Assembly (NCBI GenBank): GCA_051453625.1 | Contig: JBOZIK010000001.1 | Coordinates: 2,619,310 to 2,683,309 of the forward strand | Reading direction: 5' to 3' | Origin: Welwitschia mirabilis | Taxonomy: Eukaryota; Gnetophyta; Gnetopsida; Welwitschiales | Length of the DNA stretch: 64,000 nt | Shown here: in pieces, positions 33,977 to 47,129 of the stretch | How positions within the stretch are numbered: position 1 is the stretch's first letter | Layout: the number at the start of each line of letters is the position of its first letter | Position numbers and translations under genes: made by a program | Notes under the pieces: generated by a model | Database searches by the model: none | The model's input: the letters and a program-made list of their open reading frames with translations, nothing else | What the model was told of the DNA's origin: nothing

Positions 33977-34158
33977 TATGGTAAATTCATAAAGTAAAAC
34001 ATAAGTTAAGTTAAATANNNNNNNNNNNNNNNNNNNNNNNNNNNNNNNNNNNNNNNNNNNNNNNNNNNNNNNNNNNNNNNNNNNNNNNNNNNNNNNNNNN
34101 NNNNNNNNNNNNNNNNNTATGGTAAATTCATAAAGTAAAACATAAGTTAAGTTAAATA
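33977..34158. other. Assembly gap with duplicated 41-bp flank
   Basis: 33977-34017 is repeated exactly at 34118-34158 around exactly 100 N. As with the gap at 5684, this is most likely an unmerged overlap rather than a real duplication. Confidence 0.85.
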
Positions 34159-35399
34159 TGTTCAAGTGATAGCATAATGTTCACCAAAATAATCAGCTAA
34201 GAAAAAATTCAGATAATTCATGGATTTGTAGCTTTTATCCATTCTTTTTAATTTCCCTAGTGTTTAAATTTGAGATCTCAACTATTCCAGAAAAATGTAC
34301 TTTCTATAAGAGATAATGACCTAATCATCTAGAGGGTAATCTGCTTATTAGAAATAAAAACCAAAGATAAAAATAAATTTTATTTAAATCCTAAATTATA
34401 TTAAACACTTTATTCTAAAGAAAGAAAAAGAAATATTCATTCCTAAGGCTATGGTTCTAAGATATTCCATTTTCTCAAAAAATTAAGGATCAAACCAAAT
34501 ATTAACAAATTAATAAAACATAAAAGTTATACAATCATTTTTTAGTAAAATCAATTGGAGTTAAATACAATAAAAGGATAAAAATTTGATAGCACGTATT
34601 TTAAAATCTAAATAAGAGATAAAGAAGTGATAAATCTAATTGAAGAATTATCTCTTATTAAAATGACATATATCATGAGTGTCACTATATAATGCATGCA
34701 AAGAACTACTCAAAGAAAAGATCCAAAAATAATTTGAAGGCTTTTTAGATTGTCTAGTAAGATTATGAAGCTTTCTGATATTTAACTTAAGAAATGGATT
34801 TTTGGTAAAGAAGTAAGGGTTTTTCCAATTAGCATGACCAATTGTCTTCATAAGATTTACTAATAATATAAAAGATAAAAACTTTATATAACTCATGAAA
34901 AAATAATCTCTTATCAAATTCATGATGTAAAGAATTTGAAACATATGTTTCATTTAAGGCTTAATATTAAACATGGGAGACATGAATGGTACTATTATTA
35001 ATCCAAGGCTTTTGAAGAGACTTCTTAGGATGATTGATTAAGATAGGTTTAATATACTTAAGAATCTAATTAAGTTTCAATTCTAAGTGTTGATTTAATT
35101 CAAGAAGATAATATTTGTCCTAATTTAGAGTTCCAATATATTCCAAGTCTTGTTTTTAAAAAGAGGAATCATTAAATGCATAAGATAAAGTAGACTTTGT
35201 AAAAGAGGAAAAGATGTAACCTTGAGATTTACATGGATTTATAAGAGGAAAATCTTGAAAGAATTTTTTGGAGTAGATTTCCCAAGGATATGTGTTTCAT
35301 TAAAATTAAGGTTATGTATTTCATTAAGATAATGTAGAAATAGCAGTGGAAGGAGGGATGCCATTTAAGGTTTTTAATGAAAGTTCAAGTGAAAGGAAT

Positions 35400-37250
35400 G
35401 GAGAATAATATGTAGATATTTTAAGTTGGTTTATTTCATTGAAAGGCATAAGTCTATTCTCCATTAAGTTTGGCTAATTTCCTATAAGCTCTTCATTATT
35501 CTTATCCTCTAATTATTGACTTCATCATTATTTGGTAGAATTATTTCTTCATTATTATCTTTAATTTCATTATCTTTATTGATATCATTGATTATATCTT
35601 ACTCTTATTTATTAAACTCAATATTGTTTTATTGAGGATTATTTTTATTTTCTAAGTTGGCAAATTTCTTAAAAAGATCACTAAAAAGATTATAAAGTGA
35701 AAAGTNNNNNNNNNNNNNNNNNNNNNNNNNNNNNNNNNNNNNNNNNNNNNNNNNNNNNNNNNNNNNNNNNNNNNNNNNNNNNNNNNNNNNNNNNNNNNNN
35801 NNNNNNNNNNNNNNATTATTAAATTATTACTACTGACTATTATCTTAGACTATTGGTTAGACGACATAACTATACAACTTCCTTTGACATGAAAATTCTT
35901 CACTGATTTCTTTTTCTTACATAAAAACTCTAGTAATTTTATATATTAGACTTCAAATATGGGTTTAACATCTTCATTATAAAGTAAATTAAAACTAGGG
36001 ATATGATCAAGTATCTTAATATCACTTCTTCTTCCTAATCATCCTCATCATTTTGTTACATTCCATTATTTTCTAATTCATTAGATNNNNNNNNNNNNNN
36101 NNNNNNNNNNNNNNNNNNNNNNNNNNNNNNNNNNNNNNNNNNNNNNNNNNNNNNNNNNNNNNNNNNNNNNNNNNNNNNNNNNNNNNTTATCGAAAAGAGA
36201 AATGTATTTATTATCTTTATCATGGGTGAAAGAATCTTTGGATTTTTCTTAAATTAATTCTTTTATTTCATTTTTATTTTCTAAAAGGAATTGAGTGAGA
36301 TTATAATTTAGTTCATTATCATCCATTAAATAGTTATCTTAATTTGTATTATTAGATAATAGAGTTGAATCATCATTATTCTTATTTTGTTGTCCATCTC
36401 CTTCTAGTTATTCATTTATGATTTCATTTTTTATGTTGAAGCAAGAATTGTTGTTACTTGATTCTATGTCCTCCTCATTCTTCTCAAGATGGGATGAAGT
36501 AGAATAGGTTTAAGTTGTAAAAGAATCTTGAAATTGTTGATTTTGCAATAAATTTTGTTAAATGACATTAATCATATTTGCTATCTTCTTGTTTTTTTCT
36601 TTTAAATTTTTGTAAGAAGATTCTAGATTTTTGTTGATACTTTCTTACTTCCTTATCATTTTGTCAATCGTTTGTTTATCATGGTTATTTTTTTCTTCAG
36701 GATAACTCATGATAAATGGATCTTCTTCTTCATAATAATTGATAGGAGATAGTTGTTCTTCATAATAGTTGATAGGAGAAGAAAGGGATTCACAAAAATG
36801 ATTATATGATATTTCATTTGCTGAGGTGAAATTCCTAAAATGTTACATATCATCATTGTCATGTTCAAATGAAGCTTGTAAATAAGGATGGGGAAAATAA
36901 GATGGTTAAAAAGAGGAAGGGACCCAATTCCTAGTCTTAACATTATTTGGTGTTGTCCATTTTTTTAATGCAAGAATTTATATAAAAGAATTATTTCTAT
37001 TATTTTTATTAGAAACTATATTGTTTCTCCTCCTTCAACTCTCAATTCAACTAATATTTCATGAAGTGGTCTCTTATCATTATTTTTCAAAGTGGGTGAG
37101 AATGATGAACAAAAATAATTCTCATTTTTGGATTCTACATCATCATTAGGAGATAAATCAAAAGATCTTAGTTTTTCATGTCTCCTTCTAGCTATTAACT
37201 TTCTAACAATAACATTCACTTCTAAATTAGAGGGTTCTATCATGATTTTT
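35400..37250 (-). pseudogene. Gag-like decayed coding region of element E
   Basis: Long stretches of the minus strand read as a protein rich in Asn, Lys and Glu if isolated stops and two 100-N-class gaps are ignored. The first part (37016-37243) reads MIEPSNLEVNVIVRKLIARR and onwards. A central segment (about 36560-36710) starts MSYPEEKNNHDKQ and has the heptad-like look of a coiled coil. A last segment (about 35850-36040) includes LDHIPSFNLLYNEDVKPIFE. Its place, directly after the 5' LTR and primer site, is that of gag. No zinc knuckle was found. Family assignment is inference from position. Confidence 0.45.
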
Positions 37251-37964
37251 ATTAAGTGATGCTACTTATTAATGAAAAAGGGGATAAAAGGATTTTTCTA
37301 CTATTTTATTATTTTCACTACTACTCTTCGAAAATTTGGCTATAAGAATACAAAATTAAAAAAAATTTCTTTAAATCTTAGAAACTAAGTACTTGGGAGA
37401 AGCACACCTAAGTTTTACATCTTATCGAGTAAGCCTTTTTAAATATTTTTCTTGATGAAGCTTTATTCCCTTAAATATTTTAGGTTTTTAACAATTTTTT
37501 TACATTCTTGTAGGCTTAGAAAAATGTCTACCTATGTTTCATCTCCATCATTATCCAAATGACTAAAAAATAGAAAAATCCAAAATAGAGAAAACAAAAA
37601 ATAGAATCATTGAAAATCAGAATAGAAACCTATTGTCAATTATCTTCTTGTTTCATCTAGATGATCAAGGAGATGATATCAACTTATTATGTGTTGGAAA
37701 ACTAAAGACAACATATAAATATTTATCAAAAGTAAAAAAGAAAAAAAATAAAACCCTAACCCTAGGTCATCATTCACATGTGTTGTCTAGATAACAAATA
37801 GGACAACAGGCTTAAAAAATGCAAAAAATGACAAAAAATATGATATTTATAGTAAAAATATAGTGCTACCACAAAGAAATACCTGAATCAAAATTTAAAG
37901 CACTTATCTGGGTAACAGTCATCCTTGAACTCTTTTATGGCCTTCTTGAGCAACAACACCAAGA

Positions 37965-39178
37965 TGTTATAATGCATATTTATGAAAACGTTACATTCTT
38001 ATCAAATCCTATTAATCACGAATATATGCACCAACATAATATACTAATATAGATGAGAGTGAATGTACATGTTGTAATCTATTAAAGGCACAAGGAAAGA
38101 AGAAAGAGAATTAATTTTCGTGAAGTATTTTTAGATTTTTCTTTTAGGTTTAACAAAATGAAAAGTGAGATGCAAGAAAACTAAATACACTATGTAATGC
38201 AAAATGCAAATAACTCTAAATTCAGTATCTATCTGACTACTAAATCTTTGTCACCCTAAGATCGGCCCTGTATAACCTAGATTAATTAAGGAAACTGCCA
38301 CTAACCAAAACTAACCTAGGCTGTCAAGTGCATCGAAGAAAATATGGAAAACATGCAATGATTAATCTAGGAAATAAAAAATGTAATGAAAGTCCTAAAC
38401 CATTGATTTTAATCTTGACAAAGGTTGTCCTTAATGAGCTATATTAATTATGAAACTATCACAAAATCATAACCAACATAAACTATAAGGTACATGCACA
38501 TGAATATATAAAACTAAAAGAAGATTTCCATTAAAAGTCAAAGTAACATCTTGTTACAAAGCAGTAGCACTTCAATAAAGGAGACACAGCCCAATACTAA
38601 GAAACACTCCTCTCTGAAACTAATGGATAGTTGTTTAATCCTTTAATCTCTTATCATGATAATTTCCAATGTAACAGTGATGATTGGAGTTAAGAATGAA
38701 GGTGGTATTTATTTACAACAACAGACTCAAAAATAGCAAATCTAACAAATGTAGTAAAATTCTAATAGATGTGTAAGAGGGTGCATAACATATTGTACAA
38801 GTTAGGTGAAGTTTGATACATTGGCTAAAAATAGTGGGCATCTTGTATATCATCTGGACAATGGTAAAGATGATTCCCACATCAAGAGAGTTCTATATTT
38901 AGCCTTATGTTAATCTAGTTAGCATTCTAGTGGTGTCATCCAAGTGGTCATCCAGATAATGGAGGGGATGATAGACTTCTTTAAGTTCTTTCATCAAGTG
39001 AATTTGACCTTGTAGAAAATTAATTCGTCTTAAATTATGAAGTATTATAGTTGATCCAAAATGCCTCCAAATGTGCTGGTAATTATGCATTTCCATGATT
39101 TTATCCTTGACTCTTAATAATTTTCATTTTGTACTTAAACCTGTCTAAATGTCTTACAAAACTACTCAACATACCCCA
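37965..39178 (-). repeat. 5' LTR of element E
   Basis: On the plus strand it starts TGTTATAATGCATATTTATG and ends CAACATACCCCA. The minus-strand primer-like site lies at about 37943-37962, immediately outside. Confidence 0.75.
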
Positions 39179-39183
39179 TAACA

Positions 39184-42100
39184 ATATGAGATTTTACATT
39201 GAAACATCATTTATTTCGATTGTAAAGATATACTAACATAAAAAATAAGAGAACTTATTAAATATGTAATGCATTAATAATACGATAGACTATACCAATG
39301 ATACAAAGAAGCATCAAGGATAAAAATCACCATTAGATATCAATATCCTATTATAAATAAATATCTGTAATTACTAGAAAAGTTCCTTAAAGGTATAAGA
39401 TCAATACATCCATAGCTCCATTTCTGAAAGGACTAGCCTCCTAGCTAAAAGGACTTAAGTGGTCATGGAGACTCTAAGTAAAATATTATAGATAGTAGAT
39501 TTAATTATTCAATGGATGTTCTCGTTTGGTTTATAATGTAGGCTCATAAGTTAATATTAGTTATTCATCCACAGTTTGATTTCTGCAAGTAAAAAATTGA
39601 TGTACTAATGAACTAGATTATGACAGTGCATTTCTAAAGCTTCTTAACACAATCTTAAGTGAGCACTATAGGTCTTTCTTTTGGAATTTTTTTTAATGCA
39701 TCCAAGTTAACATTGAAAATAGTGTTAAAAGATATTTTAACAATTTAAGATCTTAACATTATTTCATAAGTAAGTTACAATGAATATTGATATTAAAATG
39801 ATAAAATAAGCATAAATAAGTGGTAAATATATATGAAATCTATGATTCAATACATTTTCACCCATCTTTTCACTAGTTCCTTAGTACTTCATATCAAAAT
39901 AGACGTATGTAAATTATATGCATTGTTAGAAATAGGTCTAAACTATGTCAAAAAGATTAGCATGTCATTTACAAATATGATAATGTTCCATATGGATCAA
40001 CTATAAAATGGCTAATTTCATTTGTTATATCACAAAATCTATGAGATATGAAGGATAAAATCTATGAGATATGAAGGATAGACTGAAATAAGTAAATGAA
40101 TAATTGCATAAAACTATATAAATGCATGTGTAAATAATTATCAAGTATCTAAAGTATTTTAAAATTACATCAACCAAATTCCATATGAAGTTATTAATTA
40201 TCTTTTTAGTTTTAGTATCTTATATGATTCTAATTGAATTAAGTCCTCCCTAAAGCTTATATTAATCCAATCCATGAACTAATAGGTACCTATAGATGCT
40301 ATTATTTCAATATTAATTACTAAAATTTTATTAGTATCATTTTAACAATAATGAAGAAGATGAAAAATTTTATCGAAAATTTCCTAAATTAGCATTTTAC
40401 AACTAGATATGATGAATTTTTTTATGTGGAATATACAAGAGATAGTTTAAAAAATATGAAAAAAATGATAATCAAAATAGAATAAAGAAGCACAGTCTCA
40501 TATATTACATCATAGAAGACCCTATGAAATAGGTAAGTAATATGTCTAAGCATGAAAAATATGTATCATATCATATAGATAGATAGACATGTGTGTGTAT
40601 GTGTGTAGAGGGTGGGGTGGTGGGGGATAGGAAGGGAGGAATTAAAGGGAAAAGTTGGAAGAAGTAAATAAGAGAGAAAATAATAAAATAGAGAATTATT
40701 GGATTTCATAGAAAAACTTATAAAAAATTGAGTCTAGAGCAGTGTGAGAATGGCATGATTATGGGATCACTAACCTTCCCTTCTATCTTTTTCTAGGCCC
40801 TTATTAATTCCGTCTTCATCATGGTTTATGACTCTACGATACATCCTATAAGAAACTATCATCTTTGAAATATTAATTCTTTAGTAATTAAATAAACTTC
40901 TAAGATTTTTAAGAAGGTAGCATGGAAGAAGGAAAAGGAGGCAAAGTAAGCTAAGAACAAGTGAACTACCTAGAGGGAGTGGTTTTTTTGAATGGAAAAG
41001 ATAATGAGTGAGAAATATTAGGTTGCTAATCAAGTCTTATGCATCATTTTATCTATCTAGTATCTCCATTTATAACGTTGAGGATGTAGATAGAATTATA
41101 GGTTGAAGGATCTATACCTACTTTTTCTACTTTTATAATAATAATGTTTATGATAAGGTAAGATAGGTATTAGTTTTTCTAATAGCCTTTATCAGCTTAT
41201 TCATAATAAATAAACACATATTATCTTAAGTTCTAAGGAGTATGGTTCTCATAAGGTGAATAGAGATTTATAAGCCTTTGTGACATGGGTATTAGTGTGA
41301 ACATTATTAATGTTAAATCTAAATTATTTTAACTTATTCTTAAACATATTATTCATGCTAATAATAAGTCTATTAAAGCTATCCTATATTACTAGCTATT
41401 AATTCCTACATCATATTAGAAAAATGAATACAAGAAATATTAAGCATACTAATCATGCTAGAGATAAACTTGAAATCTATGAAAGCTTTACTCTGTTTAC
41501 CCTCATGAGGATAAAATCATTAACTATGATAGCCTACTTCTAGGACTATTACACTAATTTGGATATGTCATAGCTACTTTGTGCATTTAATCAAAGGAGA
41601 AAACTCCATTCGTAATTAATCACGAGACCTAAGGAAACTACTACATGTATAGCTAAGAATGGTTTTTACATTTTTTTAAAGAGATGACATGATAGTAAAC
41701 TAGAATTTGTAGAGAAAAGGCTCCAAAAAGCAAGAAAGTCACATTAGATTTTCATCATGATAGGAAACTCGTAGGCCAAACAATAGTGACAAAATAGTCT
41801 AGCATGGTCATCCAGTGGTCAATGAAATCAAGCTTCTTTAGAGGATTTTACATGGCTATAAAACACCTTAAACCTAGTTCAAGAGCTCTCAGATCATAAA
41901 GAAGAGATCTTTAGGATAAATTCTAGGTTTTATACCATGTAAAACCTAATGAAAATATCAATTTTTGGAGTTTTTTAAGAGTTTAGTTTTTATGTAATTC
42001 TTGATTTCATTTTTATAAATTTATTAATATCTTCATATTTATTAAAGAATTAGAGATTAAGAAAAAACTCCTAAGAAATCCTTATATCTAGTCCTAATCA

Positions 42101-44759
42101 CTAAAGAAAGATGTTTATCACTATTAATCAAGGTAATATTCTACTTTTCTAAAGAAGAAAAGGCAACTTAATGCATAAAATAAAATANNNNNNNNNNGCA
42201 TGATTTCTTATATTTAATAAACTTAGATAAATTTAGATATTAGAAGCCTATCATGGCTAAGAGTTTGAACTTGTTACAATAAGATTTTAATCTTGATTCT
42301 TAATATATCTCATAATTTTTTAGTTATGTTGTAGTTCTAAGGCCATCTTTAACATGAAAAAATAGTTTATTCAAGGGAATAAGAACAACCATCTTGCATA
42401 AAAATTAATTATGTTCATATCATTCAAACATTTTGCGTACTCATAAAAAGCCATTTTTTCTCCCACATAATGGATTAGCATTCTTAGAGGAAATAAAGCT
42501 ATTTAGTTCTTTTATCATTATTCCCTTATTGAATAATAATAATTATGGTGCCTTCTAGGATTTAGCAACCTTATATATATAGATTTAACTAGTTATAACC
42601 CTTTTTTACTTTTTAAATGTAAGGATGACTTTTTGAGAATTAGATATCTCCTTTTGAATTTTAAGCTTTAACCTTTTTTTATTGAGTTATACCTTTCATG
42701 TTTATTTTGGCTTTTACTAGAGTTGGTCTTTTGAATGTTTGAGGTCCGCATTTTTAGTATATATACCTTTTTGCTATCTTAATAAATGATAGCAAATGAT
42801 GAAGAGGAATAATGTTATCATTTCTTATATATTTAAATTTTGATACTTTATTTCTTTACTATCACATCAAATGATAAATAATAGATATAGTGATAAGCGA
42901 AATCCATTGGATAGCTAACCTAAAAAAATAAGAGTTTCTGTTAAGCTAGTAGATAAGCAGAATATTAGTTAACCCAACTAGTCTTGAATTACTCAAGCAA
43001 ATCTAAGATATTAACATCTTATAATTAAACTAGGTGAATCGTGTATTGATCGTAAGTCTATATCTTAGCCAAGATAAATCCTAAGGCTTTACAAAATCAA
43101 AAATCATTTATTATATGACATGGATCTTTAACTTATTTTTTCTTAAACCTTTTTCATTCTATGTTTTCTTTTTTTCGGTTAAAAAGCATAGTAAATTTGT
43201 AAAAAAATGAAAAAAACCTAAATTAGTAATTATCAAAAGAAAGATCCAAAAGATTTAAGTGTTTAAAGTATAGGTAATCTCCTATAAATAAATAAAAAAT
43301 TTGAGTAACTCACAAAGAAACTTGATACCATGAAGGTTAGTACACCTTATCTTACTAACATATGTACCATATGTACTAGTTTCACACATAAAATAAACCA
43401 GCATTTTTTAATCCCAGTCCCTTTAGAAGTAGAAGAGAAGAAGTAAAGGCTACTAACATAGTTAACAAGTAAACATTATTTCTACAAACTTACAACCATA
43501 ATTAGAGAAAACATCCTAAATTTTCAAGGTAAAATTCACCCAATATAGCTAATTTTCAAGTTATATAAATTACACAATAACCTATGCAAGCTTAATTACA
43601 ACCATAATAAGAAATGGACAATAGTAATTTAGAAAATATTTTATCCTAATATCTAAAACTAAAAAAACAAATCAATAAAAGTTATGATGCTAGGTTTTCA
43701 AGAATAAAGCTAACTATGCAATAACTTTAAACCACAAGTAAGTACATATGTGATGTAATCAACTAAAATTAACCTCTTAGAAATAATTAATGAAATAATA
43801 AAAATTAGTCTAGGAGATAAGAAAATATTATATAGACATAAGATAGAAATGTAGCTTCCACTAGTTCTATAACAACTAAGAGTGGAAAAAGAAGTTATGA
43901 AATATGACAAATTTTAAACCTAGAAAAAGAACAAGATATATTTAATAAAAAATACATGAAGAATGTAATGAAAATAATGATGAAATAAGTATCATACATA
44001 CTCCTCCTTTGTGTTTTCATAATCTTTATAGAGACGATAAGGAAAGAAAAGAACATGAGATCTTAAAAATCTTTAAGAGAGTAAAAATTTATACTTCTAA
44101 GATTTTATCAGTCCTTCATAGTATCTAAAAAATTTTCATGGAAAATAATGGAGTAAGAAATGATGTGTTAAAAGAAACTTTAACTTTGTTAATGATAATG
44201 AGGGATTTAAATATGCTTATATTTACTAAAATACACCACAACTTAAGAGATTCTAATGTATATGTTGTAGACATAAATGAGATATGGGATAGAAATATGA
44301 ACTCAGTTTTAATAATCCCAAAATAATAGGAAGTTAATATGCATCATAAAGTAAAACATAAATGTAGTTTTCTAATCACAAAAATGGAAAACTAAGGAAA
44401 TGTATATGGCTTGGCATATCTATTATGCCTTTTATATGGGATATATTTGACAAATCCCACCTTAATGTTAATTTTGTATCTGCCCTAATTTGATGATGGA
44501 AGTGCCAATATTAATGTAAGCACTAAACCATTAAAGCTAGCTATGGAAGCACCAAAATAATAAAACTAGTGATGGAAGTAGAAAAATCAATAAAAGCACT
44601 AAAACATTAAATCAATAATGTTTAAGAACCTTCAAGTTCATACTTTTCTTAAGTGTAAGATGTTTTACTCATATCTTTTTGTTTATTTATAGTAAGAATT
44701 GAAGTTTGTTTTGATTAACAATCAAGAAGATCACATGCATAATTAAAGCAATTCATTAT
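39184..44759. other. Unassigned AT-rich stretch of 5.6 kb
   Basis: No coding domain could be supported. Small structures inside it: a perfect 23-bp tandem duplication (40034-40079, unit with CTATGAGATATGAAGGAT), a GATA/GT-type microsatellite running into a G-rich tract (40580-40640), a 10-N gap (42188-42197) and a weak minus-strand tRNA-Met-like primer site TGGTATAAAACC directly after TTTTACA (about 41925-41945). The last could mark an LTR edge, but no partner LTR or gag was found. Confidence 0.5.
40610..40626 (+). other. G-rich tract following a GT microsatellite
   Basis: G runs of 3, 4, 2 and 5 separated by single T bases follow a GTGTGTGTATGTGTGT tract. One run has only two G, so it is a weaker quadruplex candidate than 32430-32452. 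Confidence 0.45.
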
Positions 44760-45240
44760 TATATGTCATCTTTCCTTTGTAGTATTAACATGCCCTTTTA
44801 TTACTATGAGATTTTTTAAATATTCATTAATTTAAAACTAATGCATCTTTACCTTCATCATATTTGTACTTCCTTTTATATTCATAAATTAATGTGGAGA
44901 TGATTCCTTTAAGTGAAGATATGCCCTTCGTCAATGCTTTAAGTGAAGATATGAGCTTCTTTGATGTAAAGACAATATTATCATATCTAGAATGAAGACT
45001 ATTTAGAAGAATTGCTTTAGTGTCATCTTCATCAATTTTGGCATTAATTACCAGAAGTCTTATTAATAATGAACAAAAACAATTTACAAGTTCCTCCATT
45101 GTCTTCCCTTCATCCATGTTTGAACTAAACAATTCATGATTCAAATTGATTTTTCCATCATTTTTAGATGTACTAAACACCTTGCTTAAAGAGTTTAATG
45201 TCTCTAAGATGTTTTTGTTAAGACAATGTGATAAAGGTAT
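44760..45240 (-). pseudogene. Ty1/copia gag fragment (element H)
   Basis: A minus-strand open frame (45180 to 44827, 117 codons) matches the capsid domain of copia gag: MDEGKTMEELVNCF, then the diagnostic AILLNSLHSRYDNIVFT (compare the LLxSLPxxYDxxV block of the UBN2 domain). The stretch just upstream reads as the preceding gag segment. A short internal duplication (CTTTAAGTGAAGATATG twice, about 44905-44955) extends it. No zinc knuckle, protease or LTR could be tied to it. It lies downstream of element A's 3' LTR, so it belongs to a separate, older insertion. Confidence 0.75.
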
Positions 45241-45837
45241 GAATATGTAAGATCAAGACCAATAACAGAAATTGTTGAATGATTAAGGAGCATTAATAGG
45301 TTTATTTAAGATTCCATTCACAATGGACTAAACTAATTTTTTAATTAATAAGTTGCATTTTTACATGTCAGGTGTGACAATTTTAGCCATTAAAATTTTT
45401 AGTGTCCTTTTTTATATTCCTTTAAAATGAGCTAGTAAACGATTATGAGATTTTATAGCCTCTTAAAAATTTATTCACCTCATTATACATAATATAATAA
45501 TTTATTATATTGACCTTATTAAATACAATATAATAATTTATTATTTTGCTTTATAAAAGCATAAATCAATAATCAAGAAGAAACGATTATTAAATATGCA
45601 AGTAATAAAAGGAATGATGCTTAAGCAAATACGTTTTGTGAATTCCATCAAATCACTAAGTAAGATGTAAATATACTTAGAAAGGATGATTTAATACTTC
45701 TTAAGATAAATGTATGACTATGCAGATCATAGTAATCTAGTCTTCAAGTTCCAACACACTTATTAAAGGTGATGGTGTAAACTATTGTGTATGAAATGTC
45801 CTAATCACAAGGACTTATCACATGCATTTGTGTGGAT

Positions 45838-46123
45838 AGAAATTTAAGTTGCAAAAGCATAATGAAAGAACAAGTAGGAGATTTTTAACTAGAAAACAAG
45901 CTCTTGTAAAACTTGTATTAATGCCTATATAAATAAAACTTGTATTAATTCCTATATAAATAAGATACAAGATGCATCAATGAGAAAATTTGTGAATGAA
46001 TGAAAGGATCTAGAAGAAGAAAGTGGGATATAGAAAAAATAATGGGATTGTTAAAGAAAATAAGGGAGTGGTTATGACCACTTATCACAAACCTAAAGAT
46101 TACAAAATTAAACATTTCTAACA
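45838..46123 (-). repeat. 3' LTR of element A with duplicated TATA segment
   Basis: The minus-strand LTR starts TGTTAGAAATGTTTAA (46123). It contains a 27-bp tandem duplication (45907-45933 and 45934-45960), each unit carrying CCTATATAAA, i.e. a TTTATATAGG TATA-like box on the minus strand. The homologous repeat at 54034-54285 has a single unit. Confidence 0.65.
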
Positions 46124-46439
46124 CCCCCACTTGATGTTAAGGTTTAAAATGGAAATGCAAATCTTAACATCATAAAAAGAAGAAAATTGACATAACTTGG
46201 AATAACATGGAATAAGTTAAGATAAAGTGGTCTAGCTTAAGATAAAGTGGGACACAGAATAATTAGCAGCCAACAAGATCTACACCATCCTATCAAGTTG
46301 TTACTTCTTCAAGTTTAGGTTTAGCTTATAATTCAACTACAAGGACTTCTTTCTTTAGATTTATAGCAAGTAGATCTTTTGCTTGATCAAAATAGTTAAT
46401 TACTAGATGTTTAGCTTGTTGGTACTAGTAACAAAACCT

Positions 46440-46574
46440 ATTCTTATTGCTTTACAAGTTACTTCAACTATCATCTCCTTATGTTGCATTTTTTTAAGTT
46501 CTTAAAGGAGTGTGAAGATGATGGCTTCAAGTGAGGCTAACACCTTCTTTAATGTGGAGATAATATGATCAAAC
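46440..46574 (-). pseudogene. Gag of element A, distal part
   Basis: The minus strand reads DHIISTLKKVLASLEAIIF, the gag segment after the conserved LLxSL block, and then decays. It connects across element B to 52530-52720. Confidence 0.65.
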
Positions 46575-46739
46575 TGCTAAGGCTAAGTATACACTTTGGT
46601 CCCACGTCTCAAAATGCATGAAAACCCTAATGCTGTGCTTAGCTATTTAAGCAAGCTCTTTGTTGAATAATAGAAGAAAAAATACATTTTCACTTTTGGA
46701 AAATCTTGTGCCTCCTAATTTTGGCATTCTTGTTTCCCA
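46575..46739 (+). repeat. 5' LTR of element B (165 bp)
   Basis: Starts TGCTAAGGCTAAG and ends TTGTTTCCCA. It contains TTGAATAATAGAAGAA, a polyadenylation-like area also present in the 3' LTR. Confidence 0.85.
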
Positions 46740-47129
46740 GTAATTAGTATTAGAGTTTTCAAGCTAAGGTTCCTGAAGCTTCTTGGCAACTCCAAAACTT
46801 ATGCTTTTTATTACCTCTTATATGCCTTTTCATGTAATTTCTATACTCTTCCATAGTTTAAGCTTTGTTTTTAAGCTCTGCAAATCTCTTTTGGTCTTGT
46901 TTTGGCCTATATTTTTTTTTAAAGCTTTCAAATCTTTGGTCCTTTGGCGGTACAAAAAATAGCATACTTTCATTGCTGAAAAGCAGCATAGATCAAATTT
47001 GTTGCATTTTTGTAATCTACTGTTTTTTTTCATTATTGCATTGTTTGTATTTCGCACAACCTTTTGGTTTTTTTTTTTTTCTACTCTATTTTGGATCTAC
47101 GAAGAGGAGGACAGTTTTTGACATCTATT

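Larger units (their letters stand above)
30426..39178 (-). mobile_element. Gypsy-like LTR element E, strongly decayed
   Basis: Two direct repeats of about 1.21 kb (30426-31638 and 37965-39178) flank a 6.3-kb interior. Their lengths agree within a base or two despite heavy divergence, which fits LTRs of one element. Orientation is set by a decayed primer site left of the right-hand LTR: the minus strand reads TTGGTGTTGTTGCTCAAGAA two bases after the LTR end, close to the gypsy-type TGGCGCCGTTGCC site with C-to-T and G-to-A changes. A gag-like region follows in the same direction (35400-37250). No RT or integrase motif was found in the remainder, and no matching target duplication. Confidence 0.65.

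Noticed and set aside
37752-37766. Telomere-like CCCTAACCCTA
   Set aside because: Only two partial units; far too short to mean an interstitial telomere.
41925-41945. Minus-strand primer-site-like TGGTATAAAACC after an LTR-end-like TTTTACA
   Set aside because: Nine of twelve matches is weak in AT-rich DNA, and neither an LTR pair nor a gag reading was found on either side. Kept only as a note in the unassigned stretch.
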